Source: Nyssa sinensis (lineage: Eukaryota; Streptophyta; Magnoliopsida; Cornales; Nyssaceae). Taken from it: a stretch of 64,000 bases of DNA. A model generated the notes under the pieces. That model saw only the letters and a list, made by a program, of their open reading frames with translations, was not told the origin of the DNA and did no database searches. The position numbers and the translations under genes were made by a program. Shown piece after piece: positions 33,001 through 43,602 of this stretch; the first letter of the stretch is position 1; each line of letters starts with the position of its first letter. The DNA lies in NCBI GenBank assembly GCA_008638375.1, contig CM018035.1, positions 27,156,307 to 27,220,306 on the forward strand, in the 5' to 3' direction.

Positions 33001-35714
33001 TAATTTATAGGCGAAGGAGAAAAGAATCTAATGTCTACCAAGTTTATGAACTCTGGCGTTCAAGTAGTAACGCTTGTTGATATTTGGCATTGATAACTTC
33101 TTGCACCAGCATAATTAATTTTGTTGAGTGAGCAATATTTGCACTGAATATCTCTGTCTCTGTCTGATACAGTTACGGAGTGACATATTTATAGTTTGAA
33201 AAGTTAGGATCCTGGACATGGTGGAATTATCAAAATAAAATGTTACATTACGACCATATCTATTTAATAATTTATGTTAAATAGTTATATCCATACATTG
33301 TATGAACTGCATCATATATGTGTTTGCAGTGTTTTAGTGAGCTTTATAATGTTACTGTATTGATTTGAGAGTTTACGTAATTATGGGCATAATGCGTTCT
33401 CTCTAGTTCTGTAGTTTTTTTTTTTTTGGGTAGGAAAACCCTTCAAATTTCAGCCAGAAGTTTTTGTGATGTAACTCTGATTTCTTTGGTTACAAGACTA
33501 TACCTTTCTTTAACAAGTCTTTTGAGTTTTTTTTTTGTTACAGAAAGAGTCACCTCTCAATGCGTGTGTGAGAAGAGAATTTCTGTATTCTTGAGGAATG
33601 GGTCCTACAACATCACATCAAAGAAAGTGATTTTTACAATTCCCAGAAGCAGCAATTCCCCAAACTCTAGTGGGAGTAAAGATGAATCCCCCGAGCAGGA
33701 AAAGGCATGTATAGGCAACTACTGATGAATGACATTAGCATTGTTTCTTTCTTCTGCACCATGCATATGAAGTCTGCCTACTAGCTTCTCTTGTCATCAG
33801 CTGGAAGAAAGGTTCTTTAATTTTTTTTTTCAGTTATAGAATTTATTTTTGTTATACTAAAAGGAATTCTTTTTACCTATCAAAAAATACTAAAAGTTTT
33901 TTTTTAAAATTGTTTAAAATATAGTATGTCTTGTGTGCAATTTTTTAATGATTAACTCTATAAATGGTAAGTGAACATGTTGGGATGTATGCTTCTGAAA
34001 AGTTAAATCTATTAAGTATAAAAACAAACTAATTTTATTTAGACAGGAAGTTTTCTTTTGAACACATGCACAAAGATATCCTATATTATGTATTTTGGAT
34101 TTTTTTTTCTTCATTGTGTGCGTTTGGCACTTGGGTGGGTGGGGGTGGGGGAACGGTGAAGAAACTAAAAACATCTCCTAGGTCTTAAGTCTACCAATTG
34201 GAAGAATGATTTGATCGTCTTCGCATCCAGCTTTTTCTTTGTTTGGTAATAAAAATTTCATTTGTTTCCAGAATACTTTGATTAATTTGGTGGTTTCTCT
34301 TATTTTTCTAATATATTGATTACCAAGTAACGGTTCTTTTGTCCTTTGTAGCACCACCTGTGGTGCCATAGGATAATGATATTAAGTTTTTTAAGGTTTT
34401 GAAAATGATACATTAGCATTACTTTTAGCAGTAAATTTAACGTACCCTGATAGTTGAAAACTTGAAGGAAAAGATTGTGTAATTTCTCTGCTCTTGTTGC
34501 AAGAAGTGTCAGTTGTCTGTATCTGCAACTCTCGGAATTAAAGTACTCCATGTGAAGACTCTCGTCATTTTCTTGAATGTAAATAGTCATATGGGAAACT
34601 TATTCCTGCTGCAGGCACCGTTTGGATATACGAGGAAGGATGTTCTATTGATTGGACTTGTAGTTACTATTGCTGGCATTGGCTTGAAAAGCGGACTAGA
34701 GGTAACCTGGCTTTGTTTTCGGCTTATGCGTTCTAAATTTGTTTTACCCTCTCTGTTGGTTTCTATGTAAAATGTTATACACCAGAAATAGTTTTCATGT
34801 AAAATCTTTTACATGAAAAAAATAAATTTCCTTCTCATTTTCCATTGGTTGGAACTTTAAAATAACTTACTAATACTTGAAAAATTCACAACAAACACTT
34901 GTGTAAGCATATATATGGATGTGATATAGGTGTTTTGTAGTGGCATACTATTTGACAACGCGAAAACAATTCTTTGGGTTATATGTCAAAGAATGCATCT
35001 AGCATTGATAGTTCATTATATAGCAAATAATTGAAAAGTATGCTGGCTGCAGATAGATACCTTACATGAATTGTTCGCTGGCACTCTCATCATGGTGTTC
35101 TCGTTTTGATCTCTTTTGCAGTTTGTTGGTGTTGATCCCTTACAAGCTGGGAATGTTGTTCAGTTGGTACTGGTCTTGGGCCTAACAATTGGATGGATTT
35201 CTACATACATCTTTAGAGTTTCAAACAAGGAAATGACTTACGCTCAACAATTACGTGACTATGAAAACAAAGTCATGGAGGTGTAGTTATTTAGCATAAA
35301 CTTCATTCAAAGCTGATGTTTTCTTCTTTGGCGAATATAGCATGCCTATTGCATTTCAACACTTGATTTCAACAAGAAAACTTTTCAATTCATTTTGTAA
35401 ACAGGTCAAAGAAACAACTTTGCAGTATAATTTATTATACTTATTGTGTGTGCTGGTGGTGGAGGTGTAATTTATTAGGAAAATAGTTAACAAAATCCAA
35501 ATACATCTCGAAAATATTGGATGCATGTGTCGTTCATTATTTTGCCTGGATATGGTTTTTACCGATGCAGAGGTGGGTTCTAAGATCAAATTTCATTTCC
35601 CCTCTGCTTTTGCAGAAGCGACTGGAGGGCCTAACAGAAGCAGAGTTAGAAGCATTGCTTGAACAGGTTGAGGAAGAAAAGAGACGCCTGGCTACTGGTG
35701 AGCAGGTCAAATGA
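24081..35714 (+). CDS. Chloroplast-targeted DUF3007-type two-helix membrane protein, five exons
   Basis: The only convincing host gene. Exons are 24081-24210, 33544-33704, 34615-34701, 35122-35280 and 35616-35714, summing to 636 bases and 211 residues. Phases agree at every junction (intron 1 phase 1, the rest phase 0). Residues 1 to about 95 are rich in Ser, Thr and basic residues ([19 protein letters not shown]...), like a chloroplast transit peptide plus a variable linker. The conserved core follows: [15 protein letters not shown], a first helix (about 107-122), [15 protein letters not shown], a second helix (about 141-157), [18 protein letters not shown], and an acidic/basic helical tail [20 protein letters not shown]. 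This order matches the DUF3007 family shared by cyanobacteria and plant chloroplasts. The molecular role is not known to me. Introns are 9333, 910, 420 and 335 bp. All splice sites are GT-AG except the GC donor of intron 2. The frame is intact, so it is probably expressed. Confidence 0.85.
24499..24907 (-). other. Unrecognised antisense open frame with two hydrophobic segments in intron 1
   Basis: A minus-strand frame of up to 130 residues begins [20 protein letters not shown] and contains a second hydrophobic stretch, [20 protein letters not shown], separated by a charged loop ([12 protein letters not shown]). Composition and two plausible membrane helices make the first ~90 residues look more protein-like than the surrounding intron. 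The C-terminal 35 residues are low-complexity. I do not recognise the family. It could be a captured gene fragment or chance. Confidence 0.3.
25379..25678 (+). mobile_element. Complete 300-bp TRIM with 74-bp LTRs, TSD CTATT
   Basis: The 5' LTR 25379-25452 and 3' LTR 25605-25678 both start TGTTGAGA and end GATCTAACA, and differ at about nine sites. The primer-binding site TGGTATTAGAACC (25453-25465, initiator Met-tRNA type) follows at once. A purine-rich GATGGGGAT precedes the 3' LTR. The element is flanked by perfect 5-bp duplications CTATT (25374-25378 and 25679-25683). It has no coding capacity and would need enzymes from other elements. It lies in intron 1 of the host gene. Confidence 0.92.
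25700..26440 (+). other. Intron 1 sequence, possible retroelement relic
   Basis: Weak coding-like blocks in shifting frames occur here, leading into the copia relic downstream. I cannot assign them to a named domain. Confidence 0.3.
26441..27330 (+). pseudogene. Ty1/copia reverse-transcriptase fragment, interrupted by a hAT MITE
   Basis: Before the MITE the frame reads [20 protein letters not shown], the copia YGLKQSPRAWF-type block. After the MITE it resumes with [18 protein letters not shown], the YVDD catalytic motif region (here YADD). The spacing of the two blocks is normal once the MITE and one target copy are ignored. Frameshifts and stops are present. The enzyme would copy element RNA into DNA; this copy is a short dead fragment inside intron 1. 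Confidence 0.75.
26580..27096. mobile_element. hAT-type MITE, 517 bp, TSD ATTCATTG
   Basis: It starts TAGGGGTGTCAATT and ends with the exact reverse complement AATTGACACCCCTA, 14-bp terminal inverted repeats. It is flanked by a perfect 8-bp duplication ATTCATTG (26572-26579 and 27097-27104), the length made by hAT transposases. The interior repeats CGTGT/ACACG-containing words in both orientations and is AT-rich in the middle. No open frame exists. Confidence 0.93.
27727..27836 (+). mobile_element. tRNA-derived SINE relic
   Basis: GGCTTGAGTGGTATCTCGTGCC carries a box A-like TGGCTTGAGTGG. ATGGTTCAAGTTCC carries a box B-like GGTTCAAGTTCC about 50 bases later. The 3' end reads ATTACCTATCAAAAGAAA, the usual TATCAAAA tail of plant SINEs. 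The length of about 110 bp fits. Confidence 0.65.
27837..28196. other. Intron 1 sequence, C-rich relic of unknown type
   Basis: The composition (CCTCC-, CCACC-rich) differs from the surrounding AT-rich intron and may be an old antisense retroelement fragment. I see no definable domain. Confidence 0.3.
28197..28535 (+). repeat. Possible LTR fragment with TATA box
   Basis: It begins TGTTGGTGTATGATGTG and contains a clear TATA box (CTATAAAAAG, 28311-28320), then a leader-like stretch. This is the layout of a short copia-type LTR, but I cannot find its end or a target duplication. Confidence 0.3.
28538..28770. repeat. ~120-bp imperfect tandem duplication in intron 1
   Basis: AAATGCCTTCATTGT followed by TGACATG-TTCTTTTCAT and AGTTTAACATCAATA occurs at 28538 and again near 28661, with the intervening sequences aligned apart from small insertions. 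The copies are diverged, so this is older than the 640-bp array downstream. Confidence 0.7.
28771..29555. other. Intron 1 sequence without recognised elements
   Basis: Non-coding, with a short (TTC)n tract at about 29148-29168. No transposon ends or protein motifs are seen. Confidence 0.5.
29556..32661 (+). repeat. Five-copy ~640-bp tandem array with long G runs (intron 1)
   Basis: The anchor GGCATGATCCCCACTAGCC recurs at 29590, 30231, 30870, 31522 and 32103, giving periods of 641, 639, 652 and 581. Each unit carries the same order: a G-run/T-run block, the anchor, AGTAATGAATTGGAT, a CATGGTACCCTGCAAAAATTAG block, ATATATGTATGTATAAAATG, then a SINE-head-like CCCCTAATTCAAGTCTC. Units 2-4 look nearly identical outside the homopolymers; the outer two are more diverged. 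G runs reach about 20 and differ between copies. The plus strand is the host gene's sense strand. Antisense frames of ~60-115 residues repeat in each unit but end in poly-proline from the G runs and are not treated as genes. Confidence 0.92.
32670..32792 (+). mobile_element. Au-type SINE relic at the end of the tandem array
   Basis: The order GGCCCCTAGTTTGAGTTTTCC, GGAGCCATTGGAGGTTTGCC, GGTTGTTAACTTTATGGCCC, GAGGTGCGCCCAAGCTGGCC, AGACACCCAATTATCAAAAAA matches the plant Au SINE body and its TTATCAAAA tail. The box B region is degenerate (TAGTTTGAGTTT). In the other array units the SINE is cut off just after the box B-like stretch and replaced by G runs. Confidence 0.75.
32793..33543. other. 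3' end of intron 1
   Basis: AT-rich intron sequence without recognised repeats, ending in a T-rich tract and the acceptor TTGTTACAG at 33535-33543. Confidence 0.6.
33705..33710 (+). promoter_or_regulatory. Non-canonical GC splice donor of intron 2
   Basis: Exon 2 must end at 33704 (GAAAAG) to join in frame with exon 3 (GCACCGTTTGG). The intron then starts GCATGT. GC-AG introns make up roughly one percent of plant introns and usually have a strong AG before the cut, as here. The nearest GT (33709) would put exon 3 out of frame and destroy the conserved GYTRKDVLL block. Confidence 0.7.
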
Positions 35715-35763
35715 GATAGCCTCTACTCGCTGCACCCTCATCAGAATGATTGATTACAAACCA

Positions 35764-35803
<40 letters not shown>

Positions 35804-36168
35804 CTATATATATGTATATGTATATGTATATGATAAGATGGGCAATATGAAAGAATAGTGGTGTACAAATTGAAGAACTATACAAACCGACTTTATGAAT
35901 TGATGGCAGTGACATGTCTTAAGTTACAAATTAACGTGACATTTATGAGCTTAGATGTTAAGGCTGCCTGTCATCCACTTTTTTCGGACCCTGCGAGTGC
36001 AAAAGTTTTCTGCACTGGCTAGAGTTTTTTTTTTAGATGTCTCATCAGATTGTTCTCATCACTCATCAGAATGTAAAAGTAATTTGTATAAGATTGCCGG
36101 TGAATATGGAACTTCTTATCCAAAAAAAGTCATTATTGGGTAGCATTTAATTCTAAAATGGAATTATG

Positions 36169-36218
<50 letters not shown>

Positions 36219-36238
36219 ACTCACACACACATACACAT
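35715..36238 (+). other. 3' UTR/downstream region of the host gene with microsatellites
   Basis: A compound (CT)n(TA)n microsatellite spans about 35764-35830, and a (CT)n tract with a CACT/CACA tail spans about 36171-36235. I see no strong AATAAA signal. The real transcript end is not visible from sequence alone. Confidence 0.5.
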
Positions 36239-36873
36239 TAGGGTTGTAAAACAAGTTGGCCTACTCGAGTTTGGTTCGTGATAGTAGGGGTGTAAATGAG
36301 TCAAGCCGAACTGAGTAGTGGATTGCTTAAACGAGTTTTTAATCGAGTCGATCGCGAGTTGAGTTCGAGTAGTTTGGATTTTTATATAATATAAGATTAC
36401 TTTTGATTTAATGAGTCAAGTTCGAGTCAAGTTTAATAAATTAACGAGTTTTAAAATATGTTCAAGTTTAACTTGTTTATTTTGCTGAGTCGATTTTGAA
36501 CGAGTCTATAACTGAGCTGATCATAAGCCAAACTTTAATAACTCGGTCTGTTTAACAGTCCTACATGATCGGCTTGGTTAGAGGTTCATTCGAGATCGGT
36601 TCGCAAGATAACAAGTGAAACTTAAACATATTTGAAGGTTCATTAATTTATTAAGCTTGGTTTGAGCTTGGCATGTTAAGTTAAAAGTAGTCTAATTTTA
36701 TACAAAAAAAATCAAGTTATTCGAGCTCGGCTTGCGATCGATTCAATTAAAAGATCGTTTGAGATGGGTTAAAAAAAATAATAAGCCGAGCTTGAATACA
36801 ATTTGATGATTGTTTATTTTAACGAGCTAAACTTGAATAATTCATTACTCGACTTGACTCATTTACAACCTTA
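36239..36873. mobile_element. hAT-like MITE relics
   Basis: TAGGGGTGTAAATGAGTCAAGCC at 36286 and its near reverse complement GACTTGACTCATTTACAACCTTA ending at 36873 form ~23-bp imperfect terminal inverted repeats of the hAT MITE style. A second TIR-like start, TAGGGTTGTAAAACAAG, lies at 36239. I do not find an 8-bp target duplication for either start, so this may be two overlapping relics. The interior is full of CGAGTT/AACTCG-type words. Confidence 0.55.
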
Positions 36874-37214
36874 TTTCTCATGATTCATGTTATTGATAGG
36901 ATGTACTGAAAACATGTAACATACATTTTCTTTTATAAATTATATAAATACATTTTTAAGCAAAATCTAACTTCTCATAATAATTCAAGACATGGGAATT
37001 AAATTAAGGAAATGCTAAATCATGTTATACACACAAATTTCAGTTTGAAATATCGAAATATATTAATTTTAAAAAATAGAGTACAATCTTTGAAATATTC
37101 TTTTCTAGAAATTGTTAACCTTTTAATAATTTATAATAGAGTTAATTATTATTACGTTCTAGAAAATAAGTGTCTACAAGATAAGGTGGTATACCTAAAA
37201 TAAGCCATCCCAAG
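36874..37214. other. AT-rich spacer
   Basis: No gene or repeat was recognised between the hAT-like relic and the gypsy LTR. Confidence 0.5.
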
Positions 37215-37662
37215 TGATGTTGACACGTGGACCTTAGATCGCCCTTCAAAACTTAGCATTAAGAGCAAATTGGGCCCCGTTCCAAAATTAAGGTTAGAAT
37301 CGTGACTCCTAACATCATTTATCATATATCTTCATTCAGACTTGAGTGGTACAAAGGTTAGTAGTAGAGTCCAATTAGGAAACTGCCTCAAAGGTGACAA
37401 TCATGATCCCTACTTTCTCTCTGCATGATCTTATTAGAAAAGGAAAAGCGAGTCTTATAAAAGACGATCAACCACACTAGATGAGATACGCATATCCTTT
37501 TTGTTCAATTCGCTATAGTTATCTTCTTAAAACCCTATCTAACTTTACAAACGGAGAATCCATCACCGGATCTCCTCTGGTGACTCCTCATCTCATCTAT
37601 TTTGTAGGACATCAAGTAAGGATCCTGATTATTGATAAACTATCTAGAAATTGACATCATCA
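37215..37662 (+). repeat. 5' LTR of a Ty3/gypsy relic (448 bp)
   Basis: It starts TGATGTTGACACG and ends TTGACATCATCA; TGATG/CATCA are inverted termini. A TATA box (CTTATAAAAGACG, near 37452-37464) lies in the middle. It is followed immediately by GTTTAGTGTCGCTCAGTGGGA, a degenerate form of the primer-binding/leader sequence (GGCGCCGTCTGTGGGA type) typical of plant gypsy elements. Confidence 0.7.
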
Positions 37663-39495
37663 GTTTAGTGTCGCTCAGTGGGAAACTGAGTAGTTTTCTA
37701 CATCAAAATCTAAAAGCATCAATAGCCCACCAAACTTCGCCCTAGGTAATGAAATCAATTGGCTTCAGCACCACCTCCCACATAAAAATGTGCCCGTAGC
37801 TGCCAGTCTCACACGAATGTAGCTGATCGGAGATTTGTTTTTTGGCCCAACAGATCGAGGTGTTGAATTGAATTGTGGAAAATCTTGTTGGAAACCAGCA
37901 ACCATAGTTAGTTAGGAACTACTAAGCATTGTTGGCACAAAACTAGCAGCTACTGCCAGTTCAGAATCAACAGCCACAATTAGCCTAGAATTTGTAGCCT
38001 CTACCAGTTTAGGACCAACATCCATTGCTAGTGTAGGGCCAACAACCTTTGCAAACGAACAATCGTTATAAAATAACCCAGAGGGTAATAACAACCTTAG
38101 GGAAAATCAGGTAGATGCCGTCCTTCAGTTTTTTTGCAGTCACCATCAATCTCGATAGAGGAGGAGGCAGAATGTAGAAACCCTGCTAGATTTGGAGCCC
38201 TTCAACATGTTGCCGAGTAGTATGTCTACACCCTATTTGGGATGCGCGAAACTATGTTCACCCCGGAAGTCATGACAGAGGCACTTCTTAAGAAATATGT
38301 TATTTTGAAGTTTAAACTATATGATAGGAGTACAGACCCTATAGACCACCTGTCTCACTTCCAACATACCATGTGCCTCTAGGATAGAACATATGCTCTC
38401 ATGTGTCGATCTTTTGTTATGAGTCTGAAGGGTGCAGCTTTGGAGTGGTTCCACCATCTCCCTCCTAACTCAATTGTGAACTTTATCGATTTAAGCTACA
38501 AACAAGGGTCTGGAGTTATTGATAACAATCAAACAGCCAAGGGTAAAACTATGAGGGATTTCATTGGAAGGTTCAGTAGAAAACTCACCTCTATGGAAGG
38601 ATGTGAGGAGAGGTTCACAATTGTAACTCTAATTACCGGGCTAGTTTTAAGAAGGTTTAAAGATTCTTTTATTAAAAGTCCTCTGTCGACTATGTCCAAG
38701 CTCCTTTGCAAAGCCTAGAAGTACATTACCTTAGAAGAAGTGAGATCATCTTCTAAAAAATCCAAAGAGCAACTTAAAAAAGAAGAACAACTACCCTAGA
38801 AGCCTTCAAAGGATGAAAAGAAGAGGCCCTAGAACTCGGATAGACGTGAACAGAAGGACTAACATGGTTCCTCTAGCAAGAATTTGAATGTTTATATACC
38901 AATGAACGCCTCTCTAGGCATATTTTCCATCAAATACAATTAAAAAAAGACTTGAGGTGGTTAGATAAGCTTAAGGGAGACTCCGGGATGAGGAACTTGA
39001 ACAAGTATTATGAATTCCATAGAGATCATAGACATACTACCAACGAATACTGTGTTTTGAGACTAGGAATTGAGAATCTGGTTTGTAAGGGTAAATTTCG
39101 GGAGTTCACTCAGTTTGGGCAGCGTAACGATGATCGGCAACAAAGACAAGAAGATCACCAACAGAGGCAACCTCAAAGGTAGCAAAAGCTCAAATGTGAG
39201 GGCTCTAGAAGATTATGGCAAAGCAAACCAATGTCACTATATGATTTATGTCCTGCATGTAGGCAACCTTAAGGTCGGGGTGAAGAATAGAGCTCTAAAA
39301 GATATGCTCGAGAAGCTAGGTCTAAATTAGCAGTTCTTGACATTAATGCCTTAAAAAGAAAAACATAAGTCAGTTCCCTTCGTCCAATTTACAGATCTGG
39401 ATCTAGTAGGGGAACACCTTCCCTATAATGACTCTTTGGTAATATCTCTCAAAGTTTTAAGCTTCAAGATTAGAAGAGTACTTATAGATACAAGT

Positions 39496-42400
39496 TGTCA
39501 CGACCCGAAACCCACCCTGCGCGGATCTCGAGTCGCGACCGCCGCCCCAAGACCCGAAGGCCTCGAGACAAGGCTCGCATAGGCAGCAGTATCGAATAGA
39601 TGTGCTTCATGTGGTTGCGGAAGCGTGAAAAACTTTTTCTTTTCTTTTCTCATTTTAAAATTTGTACATCCATTCGATACTGCCGCTATTCACAATGGTA
39701 CACATAATTATACATTCAGAGCATAACTAAAAACTTAAAAGACTTCATAATTACAATCTTAATTCAGCTGCCCCGTGGGGCTTAATACATATCCTCAAAT
39801 TGTCTGCTAATACAAAACGTACTAATTAGAGTTCATGCGATTTTCCCAAAAGAACTACTTAAGCAAGTCTTCCCAAAAAGCTAAATTCATCCTCATCGTC
39901 TTCAAAAATCAATTTGCCATTAGTCACCTGAAAGGGGGCGGATAAAAATCTGGGTAAGCTAATCTAAGCTTGTGAGTAATTCCTGCATTCGTCATGGGGT
40001 TTTCAACTGGTAGTGGTTTAGCACATAAGAGTTTATAAAATACTCACCACTAATTGCTCGTACATTTTAGAACATAGAGTATATGCATTCTTAAAACAGA
40101 TAGCTTTGAAACATTTAAAGTATTCAAGCTAAATACACATTTCTTCAAATAGAGCATATGCAATTTAAAATCATATAAACACGTCTGATAAAATGGGGGT
40201 GAAAACCTGCTTCCATTTCCAGAAACATTTGTCATCTTTTCTCTTTGATTAGGTGGAATCTGTTTCGAACCAGACTCCCATTTTACTGTCAATGTTGTCA
40301 ATGATATTTGCCTGGGGGATTAGATCCTGCTACCGGGCATGTGCTGTTGAATCCCGAAGGATTTCAACCATCATAGGGGGTGGTACTTAGTACCGTTTAT
40401 CTTATAAAACATTTATCACATGGCTATTTCAATAGAGGCTTTTCATGATGATTTAAAACATAAAATATACAATTTCTGCGATAGGGCTTCAATACTTGAA
40501 ATAATCAAATTCGGAACATTTAAAAGAAATTTTCATTTTCAACCAGACATGCTAAGTATTTCCAAGAAAAGAATTGCATATAAAACATTTAACCAGCATG
40601 TCATATCAGAACAATTTAAAAACAGGAACCAAAAACTGAATTTGATATTCAAATGCTTCACATGACTTGAACTTAAAACTTCTTCAAATATTTGGAGTTA
40701 AATCTCCATTTCAAACACAGGGTTACTCACCTCGGTCCTTTAAGGTTAGTGCTAAAAATGTGCTTTCCCACTTCCCCTGTAGTTCCTAAGAACAATTTAT
40801 AAACAATCTCATCAACATCACATTCATCACAATATCACCTACTGATGCTTCTTATCTTATGCTTAGTTTGTATTAATCCTAACCGACTTCATAAATTTCT
40901 TATGTACTTAATTCAACTCGTAATTTTAACCTATGACACATTTTAATGTGTTAGGAATTTAATTTATTTTAACTTTTAAAGCTATACTCTTCTGGTAGCT
41001 CCATTAACTTTAATTTAAATTTAATTACTTTACATGTTAACGTGGCGTGTCTTCTCGCACCTCATTTCCTCGTACTTGCCTTAGTTTAGTACTTCGGCGA
41101 TATTTCAGTTTATAGTCATCTGACAGATGCTATTCATCAAATTTTATGTCTCTTTATTTTAGACACTTCTTTTGGTGGAATGGACTCTACCATTGAGTCC
41201 GGAACAGTCGAAAAAAGTCAATTTAGGCTTTCTTATAATTTAATTCGGCTCAGGACATGTTAGGGGCAATTTGGTAATTTATACCTTAATGTGTCTAAAT
41301 TTTTTGGAGTCCCGTCTCATGAAACGGACCCCACCATTAGATTCAGAATGTTTGAAATAGTTAGAATCCACTATTTATTTATTTTGTTTGGACCTCGTTT
41401 GACTTATTTATGGGGCAGGGGCATTTTAGTCATTTTGACATTTTTAGGGGTCTTTAATTTTTCGGGACCTCATCTCATATCGAGGACCTCACCAATGGGC
41501 TCAGAGGGTCCAAGATAGTGAGGTTACATATATAACTTGTAATTTTTGGACAACGGGCCATTTCGGAGTATTTAATTTAATTAATTTCATTTAATTAAAT
41601 TAATTTATAAATGTAGTATATATATTTTTAAAGGGGAATAAGTGACAGGTTGAATAGGGTGGCACGCTGGCCAGCGTGTCACCTCCCTCCCCATATATCC
41701 GAGTTTGAGTCCCACCAGGTGCAATGCACCTTTTTATTTTCGGTTTTTAACTATATGTATAATATATATATTTTGTTCGCACATATGGCACATGTGAGTG
41801 CGTGGCCGAGTGGAAGGAATGCGTGTGGGCGCGTGGGGTCAGGGGTTCGATACCCCGTAGCAGCAATTCTGCTTCTTTTCCTTTAAATTTCAACATAGTT
41901 TTATATATAAACGTATAAGCCCCTAAACGACGTCGCCCCACTAATTCGGTGGCAAGCCCAGAGGCTGCCACGCGTCCGAGCCAACCCGTCTAACTCGAAA
42001 GACGATGAGTCGACTCAGCCTCGTCTTCCCTGTTCGACTTCTACTGTAGCCCTAGTTACAGTTTTCCATGTTTTCTCAATTTCGTGATTTTTGGCCAACC
42101 CAAACCCTACTATTTTCGTGGGAAATAATTTCTGGGTTATAAATGAACATTTTGCATTCGTTTGAGGAATCGAAATGGGTTCATCAGTTCGGTTTTGGAT
42201 TCGATAATCTAACCTGCAAGTCGATCGTAAATGTTCATTTCTGAGCCAAATCACATGGGGTTTGTTCTGTTTTGCTTCATTTCCCATGAGGTTTAAATCC
42301 CCATTCCAAGAAGTAGGTTTAATGGTGAGTTTGTGAGGTTGGGTTTTGAAACCCGTACCTGTAACTTGATTTTTGGAGGTCGTTTCTTAGGTTTTGTAAT

Positions 42401-43533
42401 CGCGGATATGAGTTTTTGGCATGTTTGAGGAGTCTATTTGAGGTCCCTATAGGTCAAATGGAGTTTGATCTCCATCAATTCAGACCTGTTTTAAATCGGT
42501 CATCAATGGTGGTTTAGTGCACGGTAGGGTGTTTCTGGTGTGTTCTGTGTCTATTCTTCATGTATTATTCATGTCTATTTACTGTAAACATCTTATATGC
42601 ATGAAAATCACTAAAACAATTCATTGGCATGCATGTATTTTTAGAGAGAGAAATTATGGAAAGTTGTATGGATTTACCTCAAAGGTGGTATTCCTTCCTC
42701 ATTCTTCTCATTTTTCTTCTCCCTCTAGCTTTTGTATTCCTTTCAGAAACTCCTCTCTCTCTTTTCGTGTGATGGAATGGTGTTGGGGGCAAGTGTATAA
42801 AATTATGTGTATAATGCATATAAGCCCATGCTTGATCATGGTACTTCCTGATTTCCCCACCTACTTGGTTAACTTGTGGAAGCTTCTTTTCTCAGATTTC
42901 TACTGTTTTGGGGCAGGCCTTTAATGGCCGGTTGTGTGTGTGTGTTTGTTTTACATATATATGTATATATATATATATATATCCCACTCACATGATGCTC
43001 ACACACCAACTTCTTTGGACACACACACACCTCAATACCCATTGAGTAATTGCATGCCTCTATATATATATATTCCTGTCTATGTATGTACATATACATA
43101 TACATACTTATGTATTTAAAAATATATATATATATGGTAAATATACTTTGTATATTATTATTATTGTTATCATTATCTATATATATATATATATATATAC
43201 TAACATTAATTTCTTATATCATAATAATTAATTACTTTAAAAATTAATTATTCTTTTAAGTGTACACCCTTTATACTAATCCTTCGTACCCTCGAAATGC
43301 GTGCCCAATCCTTATACTCGTATCGATGATCTGCAGTTGGCGTGAAAATAAAATTATCATCAAACCAACAAGTTGGTGATTGTAACGAAAGTGATGTACA
43401 GTCGTCCTGACTTTTCAGGACTATTACTTAAAAGTCCGTGCGTCGGGTTTGAAACCGACCTTGTTATTTAAGGCGTCAATTACTAATTTGATGCGACGGT
43501 TAAATAGTCCCTAACTCGGGTCGGGGTATTACA
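39496..43533 (+). mobile_element. Solo LTR 2 (4038 bp), TSD CAAGT
   Basis: It begins TGTCACGACCCGAAACCCACC, identical to solo LTR 1, and ends CGGGTCGGGGTATTACA. It is flanked by CAAGT at 39491-39495 and 43534-43538. Blocks run in the same order as in solo LTR 1: GTGGTTGCGGAAGCGTG, CCTGGGGGATTAGATCCTGC, the CACCATTGAGTCCGGA modules, tRNA-like stretches near 41663-41712 and 41803-41854, CGACGTCG, then GT/TA-rich sequence. By eye the two copies match for most of their length with scattered indels. There is no internal domain. It sits inside the gypsy protease active-site region. Confidence 0.93.
41803..41854 (+). promoter_or_regulatory. tRNA-like Pol III box A and box B inside solo LTR 2
   Basis: TGGCCGAGTGG (41803-41813) and GGTTCGATACC (41844-41854) match box A and box B at tRNA spacing and lie at the same place as in solo LTR 1. 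The module is therefore part of the LTR family, not a chance insertion in one copy. It shows no complete tRNA cloverleaf. Confidence 0.55.
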
Positions 43534-43602
43534 CAAGTAGCTCAACAAATGTTCTGTTCACCCTTCATTTTCAAAAAAAAAATGAAGATTGATCTGAGGG
43601 AG

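Larger units (their letters stand above)
37690..43602 (+). pseudogene. Ty3/gypsy gag and protease relic, split by solo LTR 2
   Basis: In order: a degraded N-terminal gag; STDPIDHLSHFQHTMCL and MCRSFVMSLKGAALEWFHHL (38320-38460), the plant gypsy gag core; then MRDFIGRFSRKLTSM. Later blocks include KYYEFHRDHRHTTNEYCVLR (near 39005-39065), the His/Cys-containing tail. The protease begins with RRVLIDTS, where relatives have D-T/S-G. Solo LTR 2 sits right after DTS, and the frame resumes at 43539 with SSTNVLF. The family's viral-like shell and protease process element RNA. Multiple stops (for example in the block before 38401) and a Gly-to-Ser change in the active-site triad make it dead. It is cut off at 43602 by another repeat. 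Confidence 0.8.

Noticed and set aside
35764..36235. Microsatellites downstream of the host gene as a regulatory array
   Set aside because: Ordinary CT/TA dinucleotide tracts with no added structure.
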